A stretch of DNA of 7,226 bases from Candidatus Paenalcaligenes intestinipullorum (GTDB taxonomy: Bacteria; Pseudomonadota; Gammaproteobacteria; Burkholderiales; Burkholderiaceae_B), in the NCBI GenBank assembly GCA_019120675.1, contig DWUQ01000034.1, positions 1-7,226 on the forward strand. The letters run 5' to 3'. Below, piece after piece: positions 5,411-7,226 of this stretch; within the stretch, counting starts at the first letter, position 1, and the number at the start of each line of letters is the position of its first letter. The position numbers were made by a program, and so were the translations under genes. Below the pieces are notes generated by a model, which was not told where the DNA came from, searched no databases, and saw nothing but the letters and a program-made list of their open reading frames with translations.

Positions 5411-6427
5411 ATGAAAGCTTATCGTATCTCACACGGTGGAACTATTGATGGACTGCGGTTAGAGAGCCTTGTCGACCGCCCTCTCGCCCCATACGAAGTA
5501 CGGATTGAGGTCAAGGCCGTATCGTTAAACTACCGCGATCTCATGATTGCCAACGGTGCGTACCCCGTAAAAATAGAGATGCCAATCATTCCCTGTTCCG
5601 ACGGTGCCGGAGACGTGGTTGCAGTCGGCTCGATGGTCACCCGTGTTCAACCTGGTGATCGGGTAGCTGCCTCCTTCTTCCCGCACTGGCTCGAAGGCCG
5701 AGCGAACCCAGCCAAGCTCCGCATTGCACTCGGCGGTGATACCGATGGAATGCTTGCCGAGGCAGTCGTACTGCATGAAGACGCACTTGTAAAAATCCCT
5801 GAGCAATTAAGCTACGCGGAGGCATCCACGTTTCCGTGTGCAGGCGTTACAGCGTGGAATGGCATATTCGAGTCATCTGACGTAAAGCCGGGCGACACCG
5901 TCCTCCTGCTTGGCACTGGCGGAGTTTCGATCCTGGGCCTGCAAATGGCAAAGGCGGCGGGCCTGCGAACGATCATCACATCATCCAGCGATGAGAAATT
6001 GAAGCGCGCTCGTGGCCTTGGGGCCGACGAGACAATCAATTACCGTGCAAACCCGGAGTGGCAGGACGAAGTACTGCGCATAACCGACGGCAAGGGAGTC
6101 GACGTAGTGCTGGAAGTCGGTGGACAAGAGACCATCACCCGCTCTGTTACCGCTACAGCCGTGGGCGGCACCATTGCTACCATCGGAGGTGTCAGTGGTT
6201 TTGGTGGTGGGGTCAACCCGAGCACCCTTGTCATCGGCGCCAAGCGACTGATCGGCATCTACGTCGGTAGTCGGGCGATGCTTGAGCAAGCAGCCACACT
6301 TGCAGCTGGAGCCGGCATAGCACCAGTGATCGACCGCGTGTTCCCATTTGCCAAGGCGAAAGAGGCCTACCGTTACCTTGAGTCAGGAGCGCATTTCGGC
6401 AAGGTCGTGATCGACCTAACCCAATAA
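5411..6427 (+). CDS. Zinc-independent MDR family NAD(P)H:quinone oxidoreductase-like protein
   Basis: The 338-residue cytosolic protein is a medium-chain dehydrogenase/reductase of full length. The N-terminal GroES-like catalytic domain (1 to about 125) has SLNYRDL at 38-44, where zinc alcohol dehydrogenases carry their catalytic Cys. The only cysteines are C62 and C143, so neither catalytic nor structural zinc can be bound. The Rossmann domain has the dinucleotide loop GTGGVSILG (168-176), and SSSDEKLKRA (191-200) follows the second strand. Relatives reduce quinones or other activated double bonds, or act on unidentified alcohols, using NAD(P)H. The start has a good Shine-Dalgarno (GAGGA, 5400-5404). 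The ohrR-like gene follows on the same strand, suggesting a role in detoxifying quinones or peroxide-derived electrophiles. By my hand count Ile codons are mostly ATC (about 14 ATC, 6 ATT, 4 ATA), unlike the upstream CdsA-like gene (about 20 ATT, 8 ATC, 2 ATA). The substrate is not known. Confidence 0.85.
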   Translation: MKAYRISHGGTIDGLRLESLVDRPLAPYEVRIEVKAVSLNYRDLMIANGAYPVKIEMPIIPCSDGAGDVVAVGSMVTRVQPGDRVAASFFPHWLEGRANPAKLRIALGGDTDGMLAEAVVLHEDALVKIPEQLSYAEASTFPCAGVTAWNGIFESSDVKPGDTVLLLGTGGVSILGLQMAKAAGLRTIITSSSDEKLKRARGLGADETINYRANPEWQDEVLRITDGKGVDVVLEVGGQETITRSVTATAVGGTIATIGGVSGFGGGVNPSTLVIGAKRLIGIYVGSRAMLEQAATLAAGAGIAPVIDRVFPFAKAKEAYRYLESGAHFGKVVIDLTQ

Positions 6428-6457
6428 TTGCACCAACTTCTCAAGACAAAAAACCAG

Positions 6458-6913
6458 ATGCCAGAGAGTAAAGCACCTCCGACATATGACGACCTTATGT
6501 CGCTCGACCGACAAGTGTGTTTCGGTCTCTATGCAGCATCCAACCTCGTCATCCGCCAATACCGGCCGTTGCTGGCAGAGCTAGGGCTCACATTCCCGCA
6601 GTATTTGGTGATGCTGGTGCTGTGGGAATCCGAACCTCAAACCGTTAGTGCTATCGGTGAACGTCTCCACCTGGACAGCGGCACACTTACACCGCTTCTC
6701 AAGCGCTTGGAAACTAACGGATTTGTGGTGCGGCGACGTGATGATGCCGATGAGCGACGGGTGTGGATCTCCCTCACGACACACGGGCACACGCTACGCG
6801 CGCCCGCACGCCAGATTACTGAAGCTGTTCGGGAAGGAGCCTCCTTCTCAGCGGCCGAGACTGAATCCCTCGCCAGCAGTTTGGCTCAACTCATCTCGGC
6901 GCTTGAACGCTGA
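6458..6913 (+). CDS. OhrR-like MarR family thiol-based transcriptional regulator
   Basis: The 151-residue protein (from the ATG at 6458) is a winged helix-turn-helix MarR regulator closest to OhrR, which releases DNA when an N-terminal cysteine is oxidised by organic hydroperoxides. LDRQVCFGLYAASN holds that cysteine (C21), the protein's only one, so it is of the one-Cys type, which needs an external thiol. Counting from B. subtilis OhrR, Tyr19 and Tyr29 correspond to Y25 and Y35, but Tyr40 becomes F46 (LTFPQY). The recognition helix is DSGTLTPLLKRLE (73-85) and the wing RRRDDADERRV (92-102). A TTG at 6428, directly after the upstream stop, would add ten residues; neither start has a clear Shine-Dalgarno. 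The gene follows the oxidoreductase after 30 bases, so the pair is probably one autoregulated operon. No ohr peroxidase gene is in the window. The mRNA ends at 6998-7046. Confidence 0.85.
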   Translation: MPESKAPPTYDDLMSLDRQVCFGLYAASNLVIRQYRPLLAELGLTFPQYLVMLVLWESEPQTVSAIGERLHLDSGTLTPLLKRLETNGFVVRRRDDADERRVWISLTTHGHTLRAPARQITEAVREGASFSAAETESLASSLAQLISALER

Positions 6914-6997
6914 GGCGCACATAACAGCTTTCGTGAATGCCATGCTTTCAAAGTCGGCTTATTAACTACAGCTTTGTCTTCGTAAACTGGGCTAACA

Positions 6998-7046
6998 GCC
7001 GATACCATGTTCAATGACTCGTTCAACATGGTATCGGCACTTTTTT
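6998..7046 (+). terminator. Rho-independent terminator of the oxidoreductase-ohrR-like operon
   Basis: Two perfectly complementary 14-base arms (GCCGATACCATGTT, 6998-7011, and AACATGGTATCGGC, 7025-7038) enclose a 13-base loop. AC and then six Ts (7041-7046) follow on the plus strand. It lies 84 bases after the regulator's stop codon. No T-run exists on the minus-strand side, so it works in one direction. Confidence 0.9.
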
Positions 7047-7072
7047 CAAGGCAAGCTCTCTGTGCACCATGA

Positions 7073-7115
7073 AAAATGCCATTGATGATGCGAAGCGCAC
7101 CATCAATGGCATTTT
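7073..7115. terminator. Bidirectional terminator hairpin
   Basis: Perfect 15-base arms (AAAATGCCATTGATG, 7073-7087, and CATCAATGGCATTTT, 7101-7115) are extended after one A-C mismatch by TGCG/CGCA around an AAG loop. The stem ends in TTTT on the plus strand and TTTTT on the minus strand. It could therefore back up the preceding terminator and also end a convergent gene lying to the right of the window. Confidence 0.8.
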
Positions 7116-7226
7116 ATGTTCTGAGTTAAATCAACATGTTACAGGCCAACCTCACTCCCACTCTATTGTAAACAAGACATTTTTATCTTTTATATTCAAT
7201 GGCTTATTTTCCTGCTAATTGGTAAT

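Larger units (their letters stand above)
6914..7226. other. Non-coding right end with two terminators
   Basis: After the regulator gene come about 80 bases without recognisable content, then two strong hairpins (6998-7046 and 7073-7115). The last 110 bases are AT-rich and hold no supported gene. An 8-bp palindrome AACATGTT is at 7134-7141. On the minus strand, codons at 7224-7207 read YQLAGK followed by TAA (7206-7204), which could be the end of a gene entering from the right, but this is too short to support. Confidence 0.5.

Noticed and set aside
6428..6457. TTG start for the OhrR-like gene, adding ten residues.
   Set aside because: The ATG at 6458 gives the usual OhrR distance to the reactive cysteine and the TTG directly abuts the upstream stop without a ribosome binding site; it cannot be fully excluded.
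7021..7131. attC-like site: GTTCAAC (7021-7027) and GTTAAAT (7125-7131) fit the RYYYAAC/GTTRRRY patterns around strong hairpins.
   Set aside because: The two boxes are not complementary as an attC needs, the first lies inside a terminator loop, and no integrase or second site is in the window.
7144..7215. A minus-strand 20-codon frame with KDKNVLFTIEWE near the right edge, and a possible + promoter (TTGTAA 7166-7171, TATATT 7191-7196).
   Set aside because: The frame is closed by stops on both sides, and the promoter boxes are 19 bases apart in AT-rich DNA with no gene visible after them.

Overview
The window is from a Gram-negative bacterium, most likely a beta- or gammaproteobacterium. This rests on a periplasmic BON protein with a signal peptide, a BASS-family transporter, a YnbA/YnbB-like lipid operon and an OhrR-type MarR regulator. 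Base composition is intermediate overall, with an AT-rich divergent promoter region and a visibly more GC-rich segment on the right. I cannot name the genus.

Left part (1-2471). The window opens in the last third of a bile acid:sodium symporter family gene (+). Facing it is a stub of a DUF2945-type gene (-) that keeps its ribosome binding site and first ~18 codons. A clear intrinsic terminator, a secreted BON-domain protein (-) and a 309-base intergenic region follow. That region carries a 21-bp-spaced direct repeat. Next is a 12-TM MFS transporter (-).

Middle (2472-4987). A divergent, AT-rich intergenic region holds two palindromes, one overlapping the -35 of a possible MFS promoter. To its right is a compact three-gene operon (+): a CDP-alcohol phosphatidyltransferase of YnbA type, a PlsC-type acyltransferase and a CdsA/YnbB-type cytidylyltransferase. 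Together they could form a self-contained branch: lysophosphatidate to phosphatidate, to CDP-diacylglycerol, to a phospholipid of unknown head group. This is the most interesting system here.

Right part (4988-7226). A 423-base gap contains a fossil of a PLP-dependent serine dehydratase (-), about 50 recognisable codons. A two-gene cassette (+) follows: a zinc-independent quinone oxidoreductase-like MDR protein and a one-cysteine OhrR-like regulator. Its promoter region is rich in CAAT/ATTG half-sites. The cassette differs from the lipid operon in composition and Ile codon choice and ends at two strong hairpin terminators, which suggests separate acquisition. The last ~110 bases hold no gene I can support.
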